Assembly (NCBI GenBank): GCA_037013495.1
Contig: CM072805.1
Span: forward strand, 25,612,669 to 25,676,668
Direction: 5' to 3'
Source of the DNA: Hippophae tibetana
Lineage: Eukaryota; Streptophyta; Magnoliopsida; Rosales; Elaeagnaceae
DNA length: 64,000 nucleotides
Part shown: in pieces, positions 51,976 to 62,629 of the stretch
Layout of the letters: the number at the start of each line of letters is the position of its first letter
Numbering within the stretch: position 1 is the stretch's first letter
The notes under the pieces: generated by a model
The model's database searches: none
What the model saw: the letters and a program-made list of their open reading frames with translations, nothing else
Told to the model about the DNA's origin: nothing
Program-made: the position numbers and the translations under genes

Positions 51976-53114
51976 ATCATATTTTTCACACAAAATGAGG
52001 TTGGTTGTTTAGTATGTAGGCTATTTCATGAGTGGTGTTCTTTGGATGAGTTTCAGTATAGGTATTTAAGGACATTACTCGGTAATTTTTGGAACAAAAA
52101 AATGTAATTTTTTTAGTTCCTCATCACCACCATCGTCACTTCTCTTGGAAAGGTGGATGGCAAGGTTGCAAGGCATTAGGTTTATTCTAGAAATGCCCCT
52201 AATTAAATGTACATTTAATTCAAAAATTCAATTGAAACATTGCTAAACTTTTTGATCATTTTGAATTTCATTTTTATTAAATTGTGAGAATCTTATGGTG
52301 AGAATAAGTTAAGATAAATTATTTGAGTTATTGTGTTCCTTATTGTGTGTAAAAAGAGATAGGTTGTTTTGAGTTTGAGGGTGGTCCTCAAGATTTTGAG
52401 TAGTCACACTTCTTGTTACTATTTTGTGGTTACTAATCATATCACATCGTGTGGTGTTGGTTATGAAGGAGATTCTGGTTCGTGTGTCAAACCAATTTAG
52501 AAATTAGCAAGTAAGGGAAACAATAGGTAGTTTGGACAGAGGTCCCGACTGATAGAGGTAATAGTGATATTATTTCTTTCACGGTTGTAATTGTTTATCA
52601 CTTAGTAAGTTATTTACTATCGAGTGATTACCATAAACAACCTGGGGATGTTACCATATAGATAGGGTCTTTATGTGGATTAACTCGTTATATTATGTGT
52701 TATGTATGCTCTGTTGTTGTGCCAGTATAATTTGAGTTTAAATCGTGTATGTTGCCACATACTAGAGTTTAAACTCAAATTTGAATGTTTTTTATAGTCT
52801 TATATATACTTTTTTCTATTGGTTGATTTATCTATTGTGTATACTATTATGTTTACTTGAGTTCTTTATTTACTGTTGTTATCTTTTACGTTCTATTGCT
52901 TATGAGGACGAGTTCTTTAGAAGTATGTAACTCCTATCCTAGTTAAGTACTGGACTGCAAACTCTTTCAATTTGTATTAAAATGGGTACATCCTTATGGG
53001 CTTAATTGTTCCCATATTGATCCTTTCCCTTTTTCTTTATGTGTTTGATTCTATTAAATCTTTTATAATGGATTATACGAGGGTTTGGTCTGTGGACTAC
53101 CTCAATTCAATTGA
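51976..53114. other. spacer or 5' region before a Copia remnant
   Basis: Less AT-rich than surroundings and without open frames. It may contain a decayed LTR or leader of the Copia element that follows, but no TG...CA pair or PBS could be established. Holds a strong nested inverted repeat at 52729-52781. Confidence 0.5.
52729..52781. repeat. nested perfect inverted repeat
   Basis: Outer arms AATTTGAGTTTAAA (52729-52742) and TTTAAACTCAAATT (52768-52781) pair perfectly over 14 bp. Inside, GTATGT (52747-52752) pairs with ACATAC (52757-52762) around a 4-nt loop. No 5'/3' target duplication is visible, so it is more likely an RNA or DNA fold than a transposon. Confidence 0.8.
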
Positions 53115-56100
53115 ATGTGTTATTTTTACTTAATATCTCAAATATGTTCCTACTTGAGATCTACAAAAATTGGTGTTTGGTCCTTAATCGAGGATGGTTG
53201 GATATGCCCTATGCACATTTCTAAAATTGGTGACATTGAACCTAAACGGATCAATATTTGGAACAAAGAGAAGCTTCGTCTCAACAATTTAAATTATCAA
53301 GGGTTATACCTTCTCATCAACTCAATTACTGGAGAGGACTCTTTTCTAATTTCTAATTGTACAAATATTAAGGAATCTTGGTACTTCTTGGAAAAGAAAT
53401 ATGATAGATGTTTTCATCAAACGAGTGTTTTGACTCTAGAAAAGACAAATGCCTTTATGGCTTCTCAATCTAAGACTACCTATTCTAGTTTCTCTTATTG
53501 GACTAATATTAGTGAAAATAATAAGTTCTCCTTTCAAGAATCCTATAACCAATTTGTGTACGATAACCTCAAGTTGAAGAAAGTTGCGTAAAAAGATTCA
53601 ATGCAATACTACAGAAAAGGATAAAGAGCTTTTGAACCTCTCTAGTCAATTGCTCAATCTCACCCTGGATGATAAAAATGAAGTAAACACCTTGAATTTG
53701 AAGTTGGATAATCATATTAAGTCACTTCAAATTCTACTTTGCGATAATGAGAAGTATGTTACTCGCATTAAGGAGCTTGAAAAGATAATTCAAGATCGAG
53801 ATTCCAAAGCTCTCAAAGTTCATTACCCTCTAAAATCTTTGCCTTGCAAATCTAAAGTTGTGTGCAATCTTAAGAAAGATGTTTATCCCTTAGAAGATGA
53901 AAAGGATATTCTTGAGTAATTGTTAGAAGATTGTGATATTGAAGTAGATAAGCTTCATGCTCGGATTAATTCAAATACTTCAAAAATTATACTTTTTGAA
54001 TCCATTCTGCTTGAAAAAACATGAATTGGTTGAGACTTTCCATATTTAATAGTACAAATTTAAGATACAAATTAAAGAATCACGTGAAGTTGGTAACATG
54101 TGGTCCAGTAAAGATACTTACTTTGATTATTAAAGCTCAATAATGCTTTTACTTCTTGTCTTTTACAGTTTATGATCAAAAACTTTTTCTTACAATTCTA
54201 TGATGTGATTAATGCTCCAAGCTTTTCTCTTTTGCCTAATTTAGACAATTTTAACTATTTTTTCCTTCTAACTCTCATAAAGATTCTCTATGATGTGATT
54301 TGAATTTAGTGAGGCATATTGAGGAATTTTTGAACCATTTGGCCACTTTGATCACTAAAGTTGTGGCTCTACAAAATGAAGCTATGGAGATTTTCAAAGG
54401 CTTTAAGCTTTCTCTTGGTATCCTTCCTGATGATAGTAATATAAATTATAATATGTTCATACGACATTGAAGGCTCAAGCATCCTCTTGTTGGTACTATG
54501 ATAATGGTTGTTCCAGACACATGATTGAAAATAAATATTTCTTCATAAAACTTACTTTCACGAATGATGGCTCTATCAGTGTTTGTTATGGAAATAAAGC
54601 GTTAATTTATGGAAGAAGACTTATCAATGTTCTAGGAATTCCTAAACTAAATAATGTTCTCTTTGTGGAATAACTCAAGGATAACCTTATTAGTATCAAC
54701 TCAAGTTGTGACAATAATTACACAATCAAAGTCACGAAAAAAGATTGCATTATGCTTGATAAAAGAGTTAATACTCTAGTAAGAGGCATCATGTTAGAAG
54801 ATAACTGCAACTATGTAGGGTCATTTCTTAAGTTTGTTCGTAACAGGTTGAGCTTAAATGCTGAAGAATTATGGCATCAATATTTGGGTCATGTCAACTA
54901 CAAATTATTAAAGAAGATTTCGAATCTTAAAATTGTATAGGGTTTTCCTTCTATCACCTCTATCCTTGAGCATGTGTGTGGTCCTTATGAGTTAGGAATG
55001 CAAAGCAAAATCCAACATAAAAATAATCAACATTTGTCTACTATAAGGTCACTCCAACTTCTTCATATGGATTTGATAGATCTTGTTCAAACTCCCAGTA
55101 TCAAAGAGAGAAAGTATATCTTGGTTATTGTTGATGATTTTTTTAGATATACTTGAGTGTTGTATCATATTACAAAATGAGAAGTTTGAATCCATTGGTA
55201 CCATCATCAAAATCAAAAGTGATCATGGTAGATAATTTGAGAATTCTAAGTTTAGTGAATTTTGTGATGAAATGGGTATTCAACATGAGTTTTCTACTCC
55301 CAAGACTCCTCAACAAAATAACATAGTTTAAATAAAGAATAGGGTTATGCAAGAGATGGCCAGGATCATACTGACCAACAAGAACTTAGCAAAACACTTT
55401 TGGGTTGAAGATGTTAACACAACTTGTTATACATTGAATCATTGTTTCTTAAGGCCTAATACCTATCAATATTTATATGAACTCATGCATGGAAAAAATT
55501 GAATGTTAAACATCTACGTGTGTATGGTAGTACTTGCTACATTCTAAGAGAAAGAGAAAACTTAGACAAGTTTAAAGAAAAGAATGATCTCAAAATCTTT
55601 ATCGGATACTTTAACAATATTCATGCATATGAGTTTACAACTTAATAACTTATAATATCATGGAATCATCAATGTTGTGATCTTTAACATCAATATCACT
55701 AAACTTATGGAGTTAGATAATAGTGATATATTTAATGATTGAAGCTCTCTTAACAAAGCATCAAATACTTTCAAGACTACAGTTACAATTACTTTGGTTG
55801 ATCCTCCCAGAAATTCTGAGATGGAAAGAGATGGTGACCAAAAAGGCCTATCTCTTCCAAAGTTGGTAAAGAAGGCTCATTCTACTAACAATATCATTGG
55901 TGATATGGAAGGAAGTGTTAAACAAGAGGTCAGTTACATGAGACTTTGAATACATGTGTTTCACTTCAACTATTCTCCCCAAAAATGTAAAAGAATACAT
56001 GACGTATATTGGGTCAACTCCATATAGGAAGAACTTACTCAATCTAAGAGAAATTATGTTTGGCATCTTGTTCCCATACCTTCAGACAAATATGTTATTG

Positions 56101-56870
56101 GAACTCATTGGTTATATAATAAAAAAGAAGATAAAAATGGGGTTATTACTAGAAATAAGTATTGTCTTGTTGCCCAAGGATATACTCAGATTGAGAGTAT
56201 TGATTTTGATGAAACTTTCTCTCTAATTGCTCGCCTGGAGTGTATTAGACTTCTCTTGGGTCTTGCTTGCTATTTTGGTTTCAAGCTATATCAAATGGAT
56301 GTTAAGAGTACCAGAGTGCCTTTTTGAATGGAGTCATTAAAGAAAAAGTGTATGGAACAACCTAAAGGATTTGAAGATCCTTAATTTCCCAATCATGTGA
56401 TGAGGTAGAATAAAGCACTTTATGGCCTGAATCAAGCTCTTTATGCTTGATATGAGTGTCATGCCATGTTTCTTCTCAATAAGCTTTCTAAGAGGAATGG
56501 GGGATAAAACTCTATTTGTGTCAAGAATTAAGGTTGAGGTTGTGAATGCTCATATTTATATTGACAATATTATTTTTGGGTCTACTAAAGATGACCTTAA
56601 TCTAAGATTTGTTGCTTGTATACAGAACAAGTTTAAGACGAGCCTAATGAGTGAACTAAAGTTTTTTCTTAGATTTCAAGTAAAATAGATGAAATATGAG
56701 ATCTTTCTATCTCAAACTAAGTATACCAAGGAGTTGATTAAAAATTTTGACTTGGAGAATACCACTCATGCTCGAACTTTTATAAGCATCACCCTAAAGC
56801 TCCATCAAGATTATTCGAGAAAGGAAGTAGAATAGACTTTGTAGTATAGTATGATTGGGAGCCTACTAAG
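53115..56870 (+). pseudogene. second Copia gag-pol remnant
   Basis: Distinct from the element at 40.6 kb. gag: 53115-53590 (WNKEKLRLNNLNYQGLYLLI, KESWYFLEKKYDR) and a coiled-coil part 53584-53919. Protease near 54,490 (SCWYYDNGCSRHMIE; active-site D-S-G changed to D-N-G). GAG-pre-integrase at about 54,865-54,930 (ELWHQYLGHVNYKLLKKISN). Integrase start (KYILVIVDDFFRYT near 55,120) and core (GRxFENSKFSEFCDE near 55,240). Reverse transcriptase from about 56,100 (LARLECIRLLLG-like, YQMDVKS) to 56,690 with AHIYIDNIIFGS, a YVDD variant. RNase H is missing. Many stops. The long gag and motif wording suggest the SIRE/Maximus side of Copia, with moderate confidence. No flanking LTRs found. Confidence 0.85.
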
Positions 56871-56929
56871 GTGTTTGATATACTTTCTCTATTTCTTTTA
56901 TTTCATTCTCCTGCTATAGTTTTATATAA

Positions 56930-57740
56930 TGTTTCAAGTAATTTTTGAAAAAAACTTTTCATTATAAGTTTCTTGCATAGAGAATGGTAACTTGTGATAA
57001 TATATTTCATATTTATAAATAAATGAATATATAAAACACATGTTACATATTTTCATATTTGTTAAATGTCAATTGGCTTCCTCAATTTTATTTTTATTAG
57101 ATTCAGCGATATGTTTTCGTTTATATTTTCCAATAAATTCCTTGTATATTTCATTTACTATGGTATCTAAATATTCCCTACCTGTGGGAGAATTCTCATA
57201 CATTTGTAAATGTTGTTATCCTGCTAAATTTATAAATCAAATTTTAACATTTCATGTCATTTTGTAAGCTATTAAGACTCTACAAATTGAAGGGTTTGAT
57301 TGTCTGGTTGGAGAAATTTGTATGATTACACTCATACCACTAGACCTTTCATCTAAATCTTTTTTCTTGTCTATTATAAAATCTACATCTAAAAAGATCA
57401 AATCTATAATTTTCATTCTAATTGGATTTTGGAAGGATTCCACCCCTAGTTTTCTAATGCAATCCTTATTTCATTTTGTATTGTTTTCGTATAGAAGGAA
57501 GGTCAGGCTCCTCTTGCTTTTACCTATTGTTTATTTCCTATGTGGGTCAAATGTTCCTTCTTGATAGGAAACTAATAATGAAATTGATTTTTTATTTTTT
57601 TGGATCATATTTTCTGGTTTGGAATCATTTTCATTGATTATTATCATATCATATTCTTCTTTATTTATATAAAGTTTTTTATCATATTGTTTTCGTAGTT
57701 TGTTATCTGTTAATGTTAACACATTAACTAATTTTTCTAT
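56930..57740 (-). mobile_element. endogenous pararetrovirus, - strand copy, distal part
   Basis: Minus-strand frames from 57,740 down: EKLVNVLTLTDNKLRKQYDK, then INENDSKPENMIQKNKK, later KIIDLIFLDVDFIIDKKK and, below 57,250, YENSPTGREYLDTIVNEIYK and KRKHIAESNKNKIEEANWH. The first part matches the + strand copy at 51.4-51.97 kb. Stops and frameshifts are fewer than in the + copy. The part below 57,250 has no counterpart in the + copy. Lies directly against the hAT insertion. Confidence 0.6.
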
Positions 57741-57748
57741 GTCCCTAT
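57741..57748. repeat. hAT target-site duplication, left
   Basis: GTCCCTAT directly before the left inverted end. Matches the right copy ATCCCTAT at 7 of 8 positions. Eight bp is the hAT standard. Confidence 0.9.
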
Positions 57749-57759
57749 TAGGGGTGTTC

Positions 57760-57945
57760 ATCGGATCGAAATCGCTAATTTTATGCTCATCTGATCCTAT
57801 CCGACAATCCTATCGGATTTAAACATCCTAATTTGCAACCGATCCGATCAACTTTCACATCCGATCAATCTGATCCGTAAACTATTCGGATGGCATTCGA
57901 TCAATCCGATCAATTCGATCAATCCGACCAATAAACTTAATTAAT
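57760..57945. repeat. left subterminal repeat cluster of the hAT element
   Basis: At least eight ATCCGATC/GATCCGATC/AATCCGATC-like words in 186 bp in both orientations, for example CATCGGATCG, CCGATCCGATCA and AATCCGATCAATTCGATC. Confidence 0.85.
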
Positions 57946-58519
57946 TATATTTTTGGTATTTTTGAATAAAAAATTTAAATTTTCACATAAATCATAACAT
58001 AAAATTATTTCAATTAAAAGAAACCTTTAAAAACCAAATAAAAAGGTTAAAATAAGACTAAAATGTTCAAACCTATATAAAACAAAAATAATACAATATG
58101 TCAATAACGATGTCGATTACAATAATCATTTTAATAAATTTAACAATTTATTCAAATAATAAACAAAAAGATAGTTTACTATAATCTAAACTTAAATTAA
58201 TTTAATCATTTCACTCTTTAACATCCATTGACCATCTTGAAAATAATCTTGTCTTGAATCTTGATAACAATTGCAAAAAACTTCAATGTGTCATCACCTA
58301 TTAGCCATAATTTAAAAAATATTAGTAAATTAATAACTAAATATATATAAAATAATATATGAAATACATATGAAATAAAATAATAATATATCATACTCAA
58401 TCAAGGGTTATATCCTTAATGCCTCCTAATATATCTACAAAATAGAAGATAATAGAAAGTGATGAGAATATTAAATCACAAATAATAAGGAAATGATATC
58501 AATTAATAATGAAAATTAA

Positions 58520-60672
58520 AATAATATTACCTATTCCAATTGCTTCAATATCATCAAGGGACTCACAAATGTTAATTATTGGTAATGATCGAATCCAGTT
58601 CCGAGTACAAATAAGTGCTTGGACAGTTTTTGGGGACAATGAGCTTCTAAAAGAATCAATAACCCTCCCCCCCCCCCCCCCCCCCCGTAGAAAATGCAAA
58701 CTCAGAAGCTACAGTTGATAAAGGCGTAGCTAAAACATCTTTGGCAATCTTGGAAAGAACCTTGTATCTAGATGCGTTCACCTTACACCAACCTAAAAGA
58801 TTAAAAGACTCATCATCCATATCCTCACATGTCTCATCCAAATATTTATCTACTTTAGTTTGGTTGTCTGTCTTTTTTGCACCTTTGACACGCTTTTTAT
58901 AACGGTCTATCCACAGTGAAAATGAATCAATGTTACAACTATCCACTTCTTCTGTGTCTAAAGGTTGTGAGCATGTAGCTTGGACATTTGCATAATACAA
59001 AACTAAATACTGATCAAACATATTATTCAAAGTTTGTCTAAATTTTTTCATCATATGACCAACCATAATATCATCTTCATCACACAAAAGATCCAAACAA
59101 ATTTTCAAAGCTTGTTCCTTACGTCTTGGATCAAGAAAAGTTGTAATAAATAAAAAATCATTCATCTTAACTACACCTCCCCAATATTTATTAAACTTTG
59201 TTTTCATTTCTTTTGTCATTTTGCCTAACAAAAAATCTGTATTTTCACACCACAAACTCAATTGGTTATGTATGAAGTAAATTTGATCCAAAAATAAATT
59301 TGAAGTAACATATGTAGAACCAGAAAACCTCAATGTTACATCATAAAATATTTTCAAAAACCTCACAAATATGTGAGCATTAGACCAATCAAACATATCA
59401 GGAGTTTTGCAACTATCATTTCCAATGTTGAACTCTTGTTTAAATATCACATCATCTTCTTCTAAACACTCAAAAGCGTTTTGAAATCTTATTGAAACTT
59501 CTAACATTAAATAGGTGGAATTCCACTTTGTTACTACATCTAAACATAAAAGTTTATTAGTATCAATCTTCTCTTACTCCGCACAATCCTTAAATTTTAA
59601 CAACCTTGAAGGTGATCCTTTGACATATTTGACAACATCTCTTATCTTACTTATGCTTGAATCATGTTATTTCAATCCCTCTCTCACAACCAAATTTAGA
59701 ATATGAGCTGCACACCTCATATGCATATGTTGACCATCTAGTATTACATCACCCCAATTGTTCACTATTTTATGCAAGTAAGAAACTAATGTATTATTTG
59801 AGCTAGCATTATACACAATAATAGTAAATATCTTATCAATTCCCCAATCTAACAAGCATTGCTCAATTTTTTTCCCAAGAATATCACCTTTATGACTAGG
59901 AACTACACAAAAATTTAAGATTCTTTTTTGGAGTTTCCAATTATCATCGATGAAGTGAGTAATGAGACACATATAATTCAAATTTTGAGCAGAAGTCCAT
60001 GTGTTAGTGGTTAAACAAACTCTTTGAAATAATTTAGAGTAAAATTTCTTTCAATTTATCCTTTTCCTTTAAGAAAAGACTCAAGCAATCTCGTGCAACA
60101 ATGGTACGAGAAGAAACTTGGAACCTTGGTTTCCAAACTCTACTATACCTCTTAAATCCTTCATTCTCAACATGACTAAATGACAATTCATCAACTATAA
60201 TCATTTCTATAAGTGCAAGCCTACAAGCCTCAATACTAAATGTGTGTGTAAAAAGTACACCTTCTTTATTGTTTGTGACATTTTCAAAAGCTAAAGTCTT
60301 TTGTTTCTTCTCATATCTACCAGGAAATAATTTACATTGCATAGTAATATGAGCATTTAAGTTTGATGTACCAGACTTGCTGGATACATACACATACTCC
60401 CTTGAACAATATTTACATCTCACCTTGCGATCTAAGCATTCACCCACTATATCAAAATGTTTCCAGGCAAAAGATGGAGGTTTAGAAAACTTTCGCTTAC
60501 CTTTTCCATCATAGTTATCTATAGAAGGTTCAGGTTTGTCATTCAATGGTAAATCTTTAGTTTCTGGTGGAGCATTTTGTGGATTCTTATATTGATTTTC
60601 AACATCATGGGTAGCGCTTGCACTTCTGGTGGTTGCAAGTGGACTATCCATAGTAGAGGTGTTTTTTTCCAT
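58520..60672 (-). pseudogene. hAT transposase with BED finger and dimerisation domain
   Basis: The N-terminal frame (60672-60034) has a BED zinc finger: FAWKHFD, then RCKYCSREY and LNAHITMQC (C-X2-C...H-X4-C spacing). The middle (59981-59667) includes CLITHFIDDNWKLQKRIL and RCAAHILNLVVREGLK, the conserved CxxH region of the RNase H-like fold. The C-terminal part (59507 down) includes LGWCKVNASRYKVLSKIAKD, VLATPLSTVASEFAFSTGG and SFRSSLSPKTVQALICTRNW, the hATC dimerisation domain. Lesions: a frameshift near 60,030, in-frame stops at 59667-59669 and about 59,577, and a 20-C run at 58667-58686 in the codons after FSTGG that disrupts the frame. A GTAATA right after the last conserved codons may be an intron donor. 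Confidence 0.93.
58667..58686 (+). repeat. 20-nt poly-C tract in the transposase C-terminus
   Basis: Twenty consecutive C on the plus strand (G on the coding strand) in the Gly-rich turn after AFSTGG. Likely slippage growth of a native GG codon pair. Confidence 0.95.
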
Positions 60673-62465
60673 CTAAGATAAAGTGAGACATAATCAACTT
60701 AATGCAATAAACACACTGTGTAGAAAAACAGTTGTTATAAAAATGTTATCAGATAAATGAAATAACAAAAGCAATAGATATTATACAAGAAACAAGACAG
60801 TAGATGTTAACAACCATCTATTTACTTTAAAATCAAAAACATAATTCATTATAAACTTATGAATTATCAAAAGCTTTGAATGTCATGAATGAAAAAAATC
60901 TGCACTTAGACAAACAATGTTATCATAAAAAACCACAAACATACATAAACAAGATTATGATATCAACCTTGAATAATCACATATAAAAAGATAATTACAA
61001 ACATACATAATATATATCAAACAGATTACTTAGTATTTCAGATAAAGTAAATATTTCAAGCTGTTAATTTTATTACTTCGATTTAAATCCTTAATATAAT
61101 CATATTGATTACATTTTTACTTTTGCGTCAAATTATTCAAAATAACAAACTTTAATGTCATTATATATAATTAATTATATATGTCATAAAAATTACAGAA
61201 CTTTAAAAATCAATGGAGACATATTGAATATAGTAGTATCATTAAAGTTTTCTATGAAACAGATCTAAAAATAGGGAGAAAAAAATTTTAAAGTATGTTA
61301 TTTAAAAACAATGATAGCAATGAAAAACAATCATTGAAAATTCTTTATTTTACGTAGATTATCTATCAACAGCTTTGAAATGAAATATTTATAAAAAATA
61401 TTTATGACACAAACGGAAATTAATTTTCAAATTTGAGACTGTTCTATGCATGAGAAGATAAGTCAAAAGAGTTTTTAAAATAAGGTGTTTTGTTGTAAAA
61501 TTCTAAATTTTTTTAACCATGAAAATTGTGATTATTCCAAAAGCAAAAAAAAAGTATTTTTATATGAAATATAATTTTAAAATAAAGAATAAGTTATCTC
61601 GTTAATATTTAAAATATTTTTCTATAATAATTATTTGCAAAATCATAATCTTAAAATATCTTTTTCTAAGTTACATAAAAAGCAAATCATCATGTTCCTT
61701 CTATAGATTCAGTATAATGCTTCCTTTTCGTTAGAATTCTGAAAATAAAAATACATTAATTGAAGGAAGAGATATGAAAATACAAGTTACCTACTGATGA
61801 ATTATATTAAAATACTATATATCTCTAATGAGTTCTCAAATTTTCTTTGTTTTTTATGGAACTCACGGACCAATTACCAACATATTAATACTTAATAGAA
61901 TAAATTAACCTTTTCCCCATTAATATGTGTAAAGCTTTACTAAAGTGGAAATTAAAAGCATGAGTTGGATTACATTATATAATGAGAATCATAAATACAC
62001 GTGAAAGATAAAAAAGAGTAAACTAATATCAATCTCAATGTTAGCAGCAACTTCATACTGATATAACATAGTAATCAGAACAAACTTTCCATACCTCATC
62101 AAATTAAATTATCAAAATGTGAACCCTCTAACCAAAAATATATAGCATAGATAGAAGCAGATTTGTAGATTTTCAAAATGTAGATTTGAAGATTTGTAGA
62201 TTTCCATATTTCCAGAATGTAAAGAAGTAGATTTATAGATTTTCAGAATGTAAAGAAGTAGATTTATAGATTTCCAAAATGTAAAGAAGCAGAGGGGAGG
62301 AGACTAGAAAGCAACAAGCCAGAGAGAATTCAGAATACTTAGCTACGCGATGAAAATGGAAAGGAAAACCTAATCAAGATGCGGGAAAGAAAACATACGA
62401 CGACAAAAACCTAAATATATATATTTATATATTTAATTTAATAAATATAAATAAATATAATTAAT
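60673..62465. other. non-coding 5' region of the hAT element
   Basis: 1.8 kb of AT-rich DNA between the transposase start codon and the right subterminal cluster. No open frame of interest. Contains triplicated 'gtagatttatagatttccaaaatgtaaagaa'-like words at about 62,163-62,290, a local tandem array of 30-40 bp units. Confidence 0.6.
62163..62290 (+). repeat. short tandem array inside the hAT element
   Basis: Three to four units built on 'gtagattt(g/a)tagatttcca' and 'gaatgtaaagaagtagattt', 35-40 bp each, with small differences. Confidence 0.75.
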
Positions 62466-62605
62466 TTCGGTCGGATCGGATGAACCGTAGTGAAATCCGT
62501 CATCTGATCTGAACTTAACAGATGAAATTTTTTTCCATCCGATCCGATCCGATGGTTGGATGGAAACCTTCAAAAAAATAACGGATCAGATCGGATTGAT
62601 TGGAT
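62466..62605. repeat. right subterminal repeat cluster of the hAT element
   Basis: Contains TCGGTCGGATCGGATGAA, CATCCGATCCGATCCGATGG and ACGGATCAGATCGGATTGAT. Same words as the left cluster, giving both ends a dense array of transposase-binding candidates. Confidence 0.85.
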
Positions 62606-62621
62606 TGTTTGCACACTCCTA

Positions 62622-62629
62622 ATCCCTAT
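62622..62629. repeat. hAT target-site duplication, right
   Basis: ATCCCTAT directly after the right end CACACTCCTA. One mismatch with GTCCCTAT on the left. Confidence 0.9.

Larger units (their letters stand above)
57749..62621 (-). mobile_element. hAT DNA transposon, 4.87 kb, inactive
   Basis: Ends are TAGGGGTGTTCA (left) and, on the minus strand, TAGGAGTGTGCA (right), bounded by an 8-bp duplication. A transposase pseudogene lies on the minus strand, and both ends carry clusters of ATCCGATC-type motifs that are the expected transposase-binding sites. The element is inserted inside the minus-strand pararetrovirus copy, so it arrived later. Ends differ at two of twelve positions. Confidence 0.93.

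Noticed and set aside
52690-52800. MITE based on the nested inverted repeat
   Set aside because: The inverted arms are internal to one hairpin and no target-site duplication flanks them.
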